Assembly (NCBI GenBank): GCA_001972305.1
Contig: BDDD01000533.1
Span: 186,001-250,000 of the forward strand
Direction of reading: 5' to 3'
Length of the DNA: 64,000 nt
Source of the DNA: Cephalotus follicularis
Taxonomy: Eukaryota; Streptophyta; Magnoliopsida; Oxalidales; Cephalotaceae
Position numbers and translations under genes: made by a program. A model generated the notes under the pieces. It saw only the letters and a program-made list of their open reading frames with translations. It made no database searches and was not told the DNA's origin. How positions within the stretch are numbered: position 1 is the first letter of the stretch; every line of letters starts with the position of its first letter. Below, one piece after another: positions 33,303 to 43,275 of the stretch.

Positions 33303-34731
33303 TGTTTAGCATAAAAATGTGTTGTTTTTAATAATTTATTTGTGATATTTTTATGCTTTGAATAGACTACTTTGGTTGTGTTATAATTATTTTTAGGTAC
33401 AAGAGCAAAAGGACCAAAGTGCATGAATATTACCCAATGTTGTGCAAATTGGAGCTCGAAATAGTAAAGATTGAAGAATTGACAAATTCTGCAGAAACAG
33501 AGTAAAAAGCGTCGATGTCTTTTATAGAGATCGATGTCTTTTCTGGGTTTATTGAAAACACACCGACGTCTTTTGGAGAGGATCGATGTCCTTTATGGTA
33601 TTGTAGCCTACCTTCAAATGCTATGAGAAAGACATCGATGTCTTTCACTAAACGCATCGATGTCTTTGTGCAAATTTTACTTGTAAATTTTGGATCAAAA
33701 TACATCGATGCCTTTCATCAAAAGGATCGATGTTCATTATGCGCATCCCAATAAAACGCAATTTTTTACAAAACACGTCGACCTTCATCCAAAGGCGTCG
33801 ACGTCTTCTTCTGCAGCAGAAATAGAAAGTTAGATTTGTTGCCAGATTTTGTAACTAGGATTGATTTATTTCTGTTTCTGATCAGTTTTGTAGTATAAAA
33901 CAATACAAGACCGGCCAAATTCAGTGTGGAGGCTGGCAGAAACCCTATTTTTCTTCTTTGTCAATTTTAGTTTATTTTACAATGTTTAGTAGCTAAACTC
34001 TTCAAGGTTTTGGGGAAGAACAAAGCCTAGATTGTTATTGTTTCAAATCCATCAATAAAAGTCCTTGAACATTTGATTGGTTTTTCAAATATTTTTGTCT
34101 TCACACACACTTTGTCTGTGTGATTAAAATCCATAAACATCTTGTTGGTGAAGCTGAAAATTGGTGAATAAATGATGCTTAATTCAATCAATGGAGTCTA
34201 CGCATACTGTTTGTCCCAACGAACACACTTCGTATAGACCTACCATGACTACTCATACGTATTGCCGCCGATGCCGTACTTCGTATGGACCTAGCATGAC
34301 TACTCATATGTCTTGTCATCACCGTCGCACTCTGTATCGACCTAACTGTCGCTGGTCATCAAGGTATGATCATTCAATTAAATGGAATTTTTCAATACAA
34401 TCTACGGTGAGTTTCTATACCCTAAAACCGCCTTTTAATTATATATTTTCTTCACTTCTATTCATTGTTTTGATTCGTTTTAAAATTGCATATTTTATTT
34501 CTTGGTATTTCGAATTCAGTGTTTTTAACTCTCAAAGTCTTAATTTCCAGTTTTAATTATTTATTTTGCATAATTAGGAGTAGTTTTCATAATTAAACCT
34601 TGATTCTGCATACTTCGCCTAGGTTGGATAAATTACAACTAGTTTAACGTTTCCCTGCGTTCGACCCGTTACTGCAAGATCCATGCACTTGCGGCTATAA
34701 ATTTTAAAACATCATCCTTTTTACGTGAACA
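33303..34731 (+). repeat. Athila C 3' LTR
   Basis: The LTR is 1,429 bp, TGTTTAGCA to GTGAACA. It carries the ClaI/SalI-like palindrome cluster 33509-33808 and, about 90 bp later, TATAAAA at 33894-33900. It is followed not by a target duplication but by AGTTTTTG (34732-34739), the first bases normally found inside the element after a 5' LTR. The open stretch 34191-34556 is LTR sequence. Confidence 0.9.
33509..33808. promoter_or_regulatory. cluster of ten GACATCGATGTC-type palindromes in Athila U3
   Basis: Ten variants occur in 300 bp, at about 33509, 33529, 33561, 33581, 33631, 33654, 33702, 33724, 33775 and 33794. The central one GACATCGATGTC is a perfect palindrome; the outer ones have GTCGAC/GTCGAT cores. 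The same array is in A at 5598-5890 and 22780-23080. It ends about 85 bp upstream of the TATA box. Function is inferred from position. Confidence 0.6.
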
Positions 34732-34739
34732 AGTTTTTG

Positions 34740-34816
34740 CCAGGAACATTAAAACTTAAAACTCTAGGGGGCAGGGAGATTCCTAGGGATTGAAATGCCG
34801 AGCATCTGAGGAAATA
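34740..34816 (+). pseudogene. Tat pol: C-terminal end
   Basis: The Tat frame that broke off at CGA 4680-4682 resumes with CCA: PGTLKLKTLGGREIPRD, stop, NAEHLRKY, stop. This is the characteristic end of Tat-lineage pol (Asn-Ala-x-His-Leu-Arg-x-Tyr). It shows that the whole block 4683-34739 is an insertion. Confidence 0.85.
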
Positions 34817-35979
34817 CTAGCAGTGACTATTGTAAGTTGTACAAAATTCAAGAATACCAATAAAGTTGAATTTTTTTCTCAAAAAGTGATTGTCAAGATC
34901 ATAGTTCCAAGTTTGCAAGGGACCGGTTACCCAATGTTCAAGTCCTTAAAACCGCTGAACAGCCGCCGATAAGTTCCTTTAATCAAGAAGCTTTAATACA
35001 AGCTTGTCCGACCACACTCCTAAGGGAGCAATCAGAGTAGGCCTTGACACAGGACCACAGCTCTCTAAGTCTCATGAAGACACAAAACTCCTAAGGGAGT
35101 AATCCAATGCAGGCTAAAGGTCTCGAACAGACCAAGGTCTCAAATCACCAAAGACTCCTTCTGAGGAGCGGCAAAGACTCCTTCCGAGGAGCACCAATGT
35201 CTCCTTTCGAGGAGCGCCAAAGAATCCTTCTGAGGAGCGCTAAAGACTCCCATTCAAGGAGCACCTAGAGCGGATCAACAAATGATTCTTAAGTAAGCAA
35301 AAAGACTTCTAAGGAAGCAATAAGACTCCCAAGGAAGCAAACACTAGTTGGCAAGTCCATAAGAACTTGTCCGACCAAACTAATATCGTGTCTTGAGAGG
35401 CAAATCCGTAAGAACTCCCAACGATCAATTTCGTTGGACTGAGCACTTTGAAACAAGTGTCCCTACAAGGACTGAATGCTTAGACGACATGGTTGGGAAA
35501 AGTCTGACCTGACGAGAACCTGCTTGGCAAATCTGTAAGAACTTGTCTGAGTAGACCTGAAACTTGACCTATGAACACTTAAGAACTCGTAAAGATCAAG
35601 CCTCTTTGCCTAAGAGCTTTTTATACAAAGTGTCCTATGAGGACTACAAAGCTTAGGTAGCTCTATCTGAAAAATGTAAGACCACGATACAAAAAGTCTA
35701 TAAGTTAGACTAAGCTAAAATTCCTGAGGGGAATTATGATGTTCACATGAAGCATAAATAAGGTTCTATTACTTACATTAAATTATCCTAAAGGAATTGT
35801 AAGTACTCGAATGGAGCCCAAGCATACAATGCAAAGAAAATAAAGCAGTTCATAAGGAAAAAGATTTGAGGTGGCGAAGTCTGATATTTTATTAATACTT
35901 GAAGAAAATTACAAGTCACAAGAGCATAGCTGCTCGAAAAGCAAAATTACAAGGCAAAAGAAAAAGCAAAGCTATAAAA
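34817..35979 (+). other. Tat 3' region between pol and the antisense gene
   Basis: No sense gene is recognised. It contains a minisatellite (35149-35264) and other short imperfect repeats with CTCCTAAGGGAG-type inverted arms (about 35008 and 35086). Long repeat-rich 3' regions are known for Tat elements. Confidence 0.65.
35149..35264 (+). repeat. minisatellite of five hairpin-forming 23-24 bp units
   Basis: The units follow CAAAGACTCCTTCTGAGGAGCGC with small changes. Each contains the inverted repeat CTCCT...AGGAG, best in units 1-3. It lies in the Tat 3' region. There are no unique spacers, so it is not a CRISPR. Confidence 0.85.
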
Positions 35980-38296
35980 CTAAGGCTCTGGAGGTGGAAT
36001 TTCTTGATCATCCTCGGGCAGAGAAGCATTGGAGGGCTCAGTTGAAGGAGGTTAAGGAGTAACAAGCTCTGAAGCAGGTGGCCAAGAAGAAGAGTCCAGA
36101 GCAAGATCCGATGGTAGGATGACTACATCCGGGGACCTGGTTCCCTATGCCTCATCTTCATCCCGAGCAGGGCGAGCCTCTTCTTCCAAAGCTAGCTCAA
36201 CCTTCTCTTTCTCTACCTCAATGCCCTTGGGATAGAAGTCAAAAGCATTAACATCCGGGCAGCTAATGATGCAAGTCAATGGAATCTCGGGATGAAGAGA
36301 TGAGACCCAGTTCCGACAAGTGTAGAAACCCCGGCGGAAGTACTCGGCGAATTCGTTAAAAACTTCATCGCCAAAAGAATCAAAAGCTTTATAGTCCTCT
36401 ACGGAGGCTTCCATCAGTGAGTGGAATTCATTCGAGGACTTGAACTCCGTCAAGGCCTTGTCCACTGCCTTCTTCAATCGAGCTTCATCTCGGCTCCGGT
36501 AACCTTCGAATTTCTCCTCCACCCCTCGCCACAACTTATTGATGCGTGAGAACTCCTTCTCCACTTGCTTCTTCTCCTCAACAATGGACTCCTGGGCCCT
36601 AAGGACTTTCTCTAACTGAGACTTGGTCGCGCGAGCAGTCACCTTGAGCTCCGCTACTACTCCCCTCAGCTTGTCATTCCTTTCAAGAATGGCCGAGAAG
36701 TTCTCCACCATTAGTTGAGTATCATTCAAAGCTTTCCAAAGAAAGACGAGTGTTAGAGGAAAAGCAAAAAATGTGTTCGAAAGAAGACAGAAGCAATCAC
36801 TTGCCCTAAAGTGGCTCCAAAGGAAATTGTTTATCAGCATCTCTTTGGTCCAGTCCTTCCTTGCGTTAATCTCGAAAGAAAGGAAGAACAGTTGGCTGAG
36901 CGTAAGAGGAACCCCGGGAGTGTTCAGGTTCAAACCTGAACTCCCCAAGGACTCCAGTTCGTTGATCACACTGTTAACATCCCGAGGAGTAGGCAACAGA
37001 ATTGGATTCCAAGGGCTAGCGCCAAGAGCAACGATGTCCTCTGCCTCTTTCCCCTTTTGCTTTTTTTGTTCAGAGGGATAGGAAGAGCACTTAGGGAACG
37101 CTCGTCTACAGACCGCTTGTCTTTTTTCTTGGCAGCAGCAGCGGTAATAGGACCGCCCTCGGCCATGCAGACTTTTCTCTCTATTTTGATCCCTCAGCAA
37201 AAACTGGCTTCCTATTATCCTTGTCAACCTTCAGGATGTCATCCAAGCTACGCTGAGGAGCCATCGCTGTAAAAGACCACAGAAACCAAGGGATCAAAAG
37301 TATAGCAAAAAACAATTCAGGAATGCGAGGAATACATAAGTTTAAAGTGGAGGAGATGAATGCTTTATACAGCTTTCTTCCTCGGTCACGGGTCGAGCCT
37401 CGGGATCATTTTGGACGTTCTCATCCCTCTCTCTCTACCCCGACTGAGATCTCTTCCTCTTCATCTAGGCAAAATCGTCGGCCCAAGGACATGCTTAGTC
37501 TAACATGACAAAGGAGGACCTCCTAGACAGTATGATTCACCCCCTCGGGTTCTAGAGCAGAGAGTCTTGCCAGGTTGGCCCTCTCGGCCATACTTAGAGC
37601 TGACCTCTTGTTGAGTTTTTGAATATCTAGGGAGTCTGACCACTGGCAAGGGATGAAATCAGGGAGGTTCCTGACGAGATAGTACCTCCATCTCCAGCCC
37701 TTGACAGCTTTAGTAGGCTCCACTAGAAGCTTCTTGGTCAGTCCAGGATGGGACTTGAAGTAGTAACCGTGCTTGCCAAGGGAAACTGCCAAAATGTGGA
37801 ACTCTTTAAAGAGTCTGACTGAAGCAACCGCCTTGGATTCCAAGCACTTCACCAAAAATCCTATGATGAAGGCCCAGGCATGCGGTTGGAACTATGAAGG
37901 GTGGATCTTGAAATGCTCCAAGATCTCAATAGCGAGGGGTGGCAGCGGGAGTCTCAGACCGTGCTCCAGAGCATCCAAGAATACTGAAAAAAGCCTAGGT
38001 CTGCTCTCGGTCACCTCTTTGGGATCGCTCGGAAGACTATACACTAGGCCTCTTAGGAAGACGAATTTGTTGGCCAATTTTTTCACTTTCTCTCAGTTGA
38101 GCACGCTTTTTTTTAAATCAGCCCTAAACACCTGAACCCCCGATCCAGTAGAGGTGTTCTCGGGATACCCCGTGACTGCAGCATCCATTTCCACCTCAGC
38201 GTCAAGAGGATGCTCAGCCACAATCACATCACCTGCCAAGCGACTGGATGTGTCTGGATCATTGTCGTGTCTGGAAGTTCTTTTGGTCCTGGCCAT
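35980..38296 (-). pseudogene. Tat antisense gene: gypsy-type 'transposase-like' protein with coiled coil
   Basis: Read leftward from ATG 38294-38296 (MARTKRTSRHDND, basic). The next blocks, in one frame with stops at 38093 and near 37890, are KFVFLRGLVYSLPSDPKEV, LPPLAIEILEHFKIHPS, HAWAFIIGFLVKCLE, FKEFHILAVSLGKHGYYFKS and KGWRWRYYLVRNLPDF. They resemble the plant 'putative gypsy type transposon' domain (PF04195). After a likely intron ending CTTTTACAG at about 37267 comes MAPQRSLDDILKVDKDNRKPVF, a Lys-rich basic stretch, then a Glu/Lys-rich coiled coil (36480-36720) and an acidic Pro/Glu tail ending at 35980. The frame shifts several times. Tat elements are known to carry antisense 3' ORFs; the molecular role is unknown. 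Confidence 0.68.
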
Positions 38297-38797
38297 TCGA
38301 AATTTCTAGAGAGAGAGAGAGAGATTCAAAAATCCAGAAAAACCCTAAGGGCGGCCAAATATATCCACAAGAATCAATAAAGTCATAAAGAAACCTCACC
38401 GGAGTTTCTCTCGAGGATGGCTTGAAAGAAATCGATTAGTGGTTTGGGAATTTTGAGAGATCAGAGAGAGAAAAAACATTGGATTCAATTTGAGCCTCTA
38501 TAAAGGGCTAGGGATCTCTGTCGGACCGTTAGATCACCGGAAAGTTAAACAGTTAAGATCAACCCGTCAAGTCTGGTGCAAAAGACCAAGAGTTAACGCA
38601 CGGCAAATGAAAAGACACAAGCATTACAGATGCTTGCTCTGCTCTCTTAAAGTCTATGACAGAAGTGGGCTAGATGAGGAAGGCCCAATTGCTAACACAG
38701 ACCCAATCAACACGTCAAAGCCCTACTCAGAATCAAGCCAGGCCATAAATGGTCTTCCACTTCTGACAAGCCCAGAAAAAGAAGACTAGGGGGCATA
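38297..38797. promoter_or_regulatory. upstream region of the Tat antisense gene and Tat polypurine tract
   Basis: On the minus strand a CTTTATAGAG sequence (about 38500-38510) stands about 200 bp before the antisense ATG, a possible core promoter; CT-rich tracts (38310-38325, 38465-38475) separate them. On the plus strand GAAGACTAGGGGGCA (38781-38795) precedes the LTR and is the likely polypurine tract. No gene is seen. Confidence 0.45.
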
Positions 38798-39399
38798 TGA
38801 TGTGGAAAAAATTCTACCCATACGCAATGTCACATGTCCTCGGGAAAACAAGACAAATGTCATCCCTAGATAAAGACACGTGGTCGTGTGTTTTGCAAAA
38901 TCTGAGAAGAAAATGCACAATAACGCTCAGGTGCAAAATCAGGTGGAGAATCAGGGAAACGGCGAGATACTCGGCATTTCCTTAAAGGTTCAATAATCAT
39001 ATCCGCAAGTCAAGGACGATAGTTACAATCAAGCTCCTATAAATACAAGAATCAAACATTTTACACAGGTCCGCCATTTTTATACACTAAAGCACCATGT
39101 GATTGTTTTTTCCTACCTTTTCTGACTTAAGCATTGGAGAGTCCCCGAGGGTAAACCCTCATGGACCTACGATTAGTATTTTTATACACTAAAGCACCTT
39201 GTAATTGTATTCTTTTCCTACACTGACTTAAGCATCGGAGAGTCCTAGGGAGTGAAACTTCCTGGTTCTTCGTGCTATTCGCTCTCTTTATGCAGGGAAT
39301 ACATTCAAACACCATTTCTCGAAGGACTAGTAGAGTTTCCTCTACAAATTAAAGCCCTACACGTGAGGTACTGTTGAGGAAGTGATTTTTGTATCAACA
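38798..39399 (+). repeat. Tat 3' LTR
   Basis: The LTR is about 602 bp, beginning TGATGTGGAA after the polypurine tract and ending GTATCAACA, with copia integrase resuming immediately. The start could instead be 38801 (TGTGGAA). TATAAATA at 39038-39045 is a clear TATA box. A segment of about 70 bp (TTTTTATACACTAAAGCACC... to GGAGAGTCC) occurs twice, at about 39077 and 39179 (period about 102). The partner 5' LTR is outside the window. Confidence 0.78.
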
Positions 39400-40250
39400 A
39401 CTGGAAAGGGTGAAATATTTACAGAACTACTAGGACTCATACATACAGATGTATGTGGTCCTATGACAGTTCCAGCAATAGGAGGTTATCCCTACTTCAT
39501 AACCTTTACTGACGATCACTCGTAGTATAGTTATTTGTACCTAATGAGGTATAAATCAAAAAAATTGAAAAGTTTAAAGACTACATATTAGAAGTTGAGA
39601 AACAGACTGGTAAAAGTTTTAAAATTTTCCGATCAGATCATGGTGGAGAATATCTCTCCATAGAATTTTTAGATTATCACAACGACAATGGGATTATCTC
39701 ACAGTGAACACCTCCAGGTACACCGCAGCATAACGGTGTATCTGAAAGAAGGAATCGTACCTTGTCCGACATGGTACGCAGTATGATGAGTCATACTGAT
39801 TTTCCACTATCTTTCTGTGGATATGCTTTCTAGACTACAATCCATACCCTAAACTTGGTGCCAACTAAGTCTACACCCAATACACCATATGAGATATGGA
39901 CAGGCAAGAAACCCTGTTTTGGTTTCTTAAAGATTTAGGGTTGTTCTGTTTATGTAAAGCAGACAAATACAGACAAGTTGCAACTGAGGTCCATAAAATG
40001 CAAATTTGTGGGATACCCTAAAGAAACAAAAGGGTATTATTTCTACTATTCTCTTGAAGGTAACGTCTTCGTGTCAAGACATGATGTGTTCCTTTCGAAG
40101 GAATTCATTTCGGAAGGAAATGGTGGGAGCCAAGTAGAGCTTAATGAGGAGTCTAAAGCAGCACAAATTGAGGATCTACCAGGACCAAGTGAAGTTACCG
40201 AACCCCAAATAGTTCAACCCACAATCACACAAGGACCTCCTCATAAGTAA
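39400..40250 (+). pseudogene. Ty1/copia integrase (host layer)
   Basis: It begins mid-domain where Tat ends: TGKGEIFTELLGLIHTDVCGPM with the first catalytic Asp, FRSDHGGEYLS with the second, and PQHNGVSERRNRTL with Glu. CKFVGYPKETKGYYFYY and NVFVSRHDVFL mark the integrase end. Stops at about 39522, 39703, 39831 and 39936 and one frame change. The N-terminal zinc-binding part must lie left of Tat, outside the window. The clade within copia is not decided. Confidence 0.87.
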
Positions 40251-41761
40251 GGAAGAATGTTTAATGTACCTAATAGATATTATGGTAGCTTCCTCATTGA
40301 GGGCACTCAAGAGGCAAATGTTATGGAAGATGACCCATTGAGCTAGCTAGAGGCCTTATCAGTTAAGGACTCTGAAAATGGATTATTTCCATGAATTCTG
40401 AGATGGAATCCATGTACTCCAATCAGGTTTGGAAATTGATGGATGCACCTAAAGGGGTAAAACCCTTAGGGTGCAAGTGGATTTTCAAAAGAAAAATTGG
40501 AGATTATGGGAAGGTAAAGACCTTCAACGCTAGGATTGTTGCAAATGGCTAAAATCAAAGGGAGGGAATGGACTGTGAGGAAACATACTCTCCAGCAGCC
40601 ATGCTTAAATCCATACGGATTCTGTTTCCCATAGCTGCACACTATGACTATGAGATATGGCAAATGGATGTTAAGACTGCTTTCCTAAATGGAAACATTG
40701 ATAAAGACATTTATATGACCCAACCTGAGGGTTTCATATCCTGTGGTGAAGACAACAAAGTATGCAAGTTGCAAAGATCCATTTATGGACTAAAGCAAGC
40801 GTCGAGGAGATGGAACATCCAATTCGATTAAGCAATCAAAGAGTTTGATTTCATAAAGAAATCTTGTGTATACAAGAAGACCAGTGGAAGCTTAGTGATT
40901 TTTCTAGTCTTGTACGTCGATAACATATTACTCATTAGGAATGATATATATATGCTTTCAGACGTAAAGTCATGGTTATCCACAGTTTTCTCCATGAAAG
41001 ACTTGGGAGAAGCTTCCTAAATTTTCGAAATAAAAGTCTATAGAGATAGGCAGAATAGGATGCTTGGATTATCCCAGTCTTTATACATTGACAAAGTGCT
41101 TAGCATGGAGAATTCCAAGAGAGGTTTCATACCACTCTGTCATGGAATATCCCTCTCTAAACAGATGTCTCCCAAGACACCTAAAGAGAAGCAGAGGATG
41201 ATGCATATTCCTTATGCATTAGCAATAGGAAGCATCATGTATGCGATGCTCTACACCAGACCTGATATTGCTTATGTTGTAAGTGTTACAAGTAAGTATC
41301 AGTCAGATCCATGTGAGAATCACTATAAAGTTGTCAAGGACATCCTAAAGTACCTTAACAGGACTAAGGATTTGTTTAGAGTATATGGAGGACAAGGTTT
41401 GAACATTCAGGGTTTTACTGACTCTAATTTTCAAACAGATGTGGATGACTCAAAATCAACCTCGGGGTATTAACCTTAAATGGTGTAGCAGTGATCTGGA
41501 GGAGTTCCAAGCAATCAACTACTACGGATTCAGTCATGAAAGTTGAATATATGGCGACATCTGAAGTAGCTAGAGAAGGTGTATGGATGAAGGAGTTAAT
41601 CTCTGATCTTGGCATCATTCCTACCATTGAGGACCTAGTATCTGTATACTGTGATAACAGTGGAGTCATAGCTTTGGCAAAGGAACCAAGGTCACATGCT
41701 AGATCAAAAGATATTCTACGGCGTTTTCACCAGATACGAGAAATCATAGAGCGAGGGGATA
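40251..41761 (+). pseudogene. Ty1/copia RT and RNase H (host layer)
   Basis: RT blocks are KWIFKRKIGDYGKV, ETYSPAAMLKSIRILFPIAA, WQMDVKTAFLNGNIDKDIYM, KLQRSIYGLKQASRRW and LYVDNILLIRND, where the second Asp of the catalytic pair is Asn. Then GIKI-type block with a stop near 41020, PYALAIGSIMYAMLYTRPDIAYVV, and RNase H with GFTDSNFQTDVDDSKSTSGY, SVMKVEYMATSEVAREGVW and VYCDNSGVIALAKEP. It is cut at 41761 (REIIERGD) by element E; the rest lies right of the window. GGATA (41757-41761) should be the left copy of E's target duplication. Confidence 0.87.
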
Positions 41762-42227
41762 TGTCACACCCCATTTCTGTATACGACCCGGAGGTCATCG
41801 CAATCAACATATATTCAGCTTAAACAATAATCGGGGAAAATTTTAACTTTCCAAACATATAAAATCTTGCAGTAGCATTAAATATAAGCTGAATCAAATA
41901 ACGTAACATGCATCCCATACTACATGTTACCCAAATGTTTAGCAATAACACAACATAATCATTGTCAATTTCCCTAGAACAGAACATGAACTAAAATTCA
42001 TCATTACATTAAACATTTAAACATTATTCCACAAGAGATACAACTTTATCTTCTCTTCTGTCTTCCCAGCTTACGCAATATCCATCCCACAGAATGAATA
42101 TGAAATTGATAAGGTTAGTTGAATCCACTGGCTAAGTAGAAAAGATAAAAAAGTACTTTGGGGTCAACGATAATAACTTCCATGAAATGAATGCATCGTG
42201 ATGTAATATATAATATATAACAATACA

Positions 42228-42231
<4 letters not shown>

Positions 42232-42274
<43 letters not shown>

Positions 42275-42300
42275 GTGTGTGTGTGTGTATGTATATATAC
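42232..42300. repeat. (AT)n(GT)n microsatellite in E 3' LTR
   Basis: About 19 AT units followed by about 6 GT units. The equivalent place in the other LTR (62060-62140) has about 22 AT and 16 GT units, so it changed after insertion. Confidence 0.95.
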
Positions 42301-42884
42301 ATACATATCTGTATATACATATATGAGCAACCATGCCAAGTGGCTACAGCAACACAATCCATCAATCAAGTCACAAAGGACTAATCAATCCATTGATACG
42401 TATGAAGCGCATCGCCATCTCCTAGCACTGATGTCATACTCATACTTCAGCCCTGTCTCCGGCTGACTCGAAGTAGGTCAACAATTCAATGTTAATCGTA
42501 CAACAGCTGAGTAACCAGTGTGGGTGTCCCTAGCCATCTCCTGGCACCTAGAGGCCAAACCCGCCATTAGCCATCAGTGACAACCTCCGCCACCGCGACT
42601 AATACGGTATCAATCCAAATCATAATCGAGCAATCAATCCAACAAACAATCCATTGTTAAGTAATTTATATGTTATAAAATACTTGAAATAATACATCTG
42701 TTCAAAATGTATGACAGTCTTTAAAACGGTGTTCAATCCTTTGGAAAATAACAATTTTTGTATAAAATAATGATTTATAATAAAATGATGCATTTTCTAA
42801 AATGATAAAACACTTTTAGAATAATCAATCCACAGTTCAAACAACAATTAAAATCCAGGCAATCATATGCTCAAAATGCAAATA

Positions 42885-43275
42885 GACCCTTTTGGCGTCA
42901 ACGTGTACCCTCTAGGCGTCAACGTTCTTTACAGGCTCTTAAGCATCAACGGTTATCGTCTTGGCGTCGACGCTTCTCCTTTAAGCGTCGGGGCTTTACC
43001 TCTTGTTGTCGACGCTTTACTACAGAAGCCTTTAGCATAAATATCTTGTCTCTTTGGCGTCGACTCTTTAAGGTAGGAACCTTAGGCGCCAGAGCTTTTC
43101 TTCTGGGCATCAATGCTTTAAGGTAAGAACCGTAGGCGCCAACATATCACGCGTCCTTTACCCATGTAACAGACCCAGGCGTCGACACTTTCCTATAAGT
43201 GTCGATGGGATAGTGAACCAAACATCCATTTTCCCGCATGACAATCCAAGGCATCAGCGCTTTTTCTCTAAGCAT
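42885..43275. promoter_or_regulatory. cluster of about 14 GGCGTCGACGCTTT-type units in the E LTR
   Basis: Variants of (T/A)GGCGTCGACGCTTT occur about every 15-40 bp, for example near 42895, 42917, 42963, 42980, 43001, 43058, 43186 and 43248. The core GCGTCGACGC is a perfect palindrome; many units vary (GTCAAC, ATCAAC, GCCAAC). The other LTR has the same block (62705-63115) plus 63845-63945. Role is inferred from repetition and from similar clusters in other LTRs of this window. Confidence 0.55.

Larger units (their letters stand above)
4683..34739. mobile_element. composite of three Athila-lineage pieces (A-, B-, C+) inserted in Tat
   Basis: Both outer edges are U5 ends of Athila LTRs: TGTTCACG at 4683 (minus-oriented LTR) and CGTGAACA at 34724-34731 (plus-oriented). 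Internally, A runs minus from 23204 to 4683, B is a minus fragment 23205-26365, and C runs plus from 26372 to 34739. All share gag, protease, RT and LTR sequence at high similarity and belong to one family. There is no target-site duplication, and the Tat codons on either side (CGA 4680-4682; CCA 34740-34742) are contiguous. Eight extra bases AGTTTTTG at 34732-34739 equal the internal sequence just after an Athila 5' LTR. Two later insertions (6730-16112; 27211-28072) interrupt it. Confidence 0.8.
1..39399 (+). mobile_element. Tat-lineage Ty3/gypsy retrotransposon (3' two thirds), heavily interrupted
   Basis: The element enters the window inside reverse transcriptase and ends with its 3' LTR at 39399. 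Seen in order: RT, a first RNase H, a second RNase H-like domain, integrase, a long 3' region with a minisatellite and an antisense gene, polypurine tract and LTR. A second (archaeal-type) RNase H and an antisense 3' ORF are hallmarks known for the Tat lineage. The pol reading continues precisely across the insertions at 965-2717 and 4683-34739. The base 3' of the LTR resumes a copia integrase, so this element sits in copia; its 5' half lies left of the window. Stops and frameshifts throughout make it inactive. Confidence 0.87.

Noticed and set aside
35149-35264. CRISPR-like regular repeats
   Set aside because: Units are contiguous, imperfect and without unique spacers; plant retrotransposon minisatellite.
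42115-42466. Tyr-Ile repeat ORFs
   Set aside because: Produced by the AT/GT microsatellite of the E LTR.
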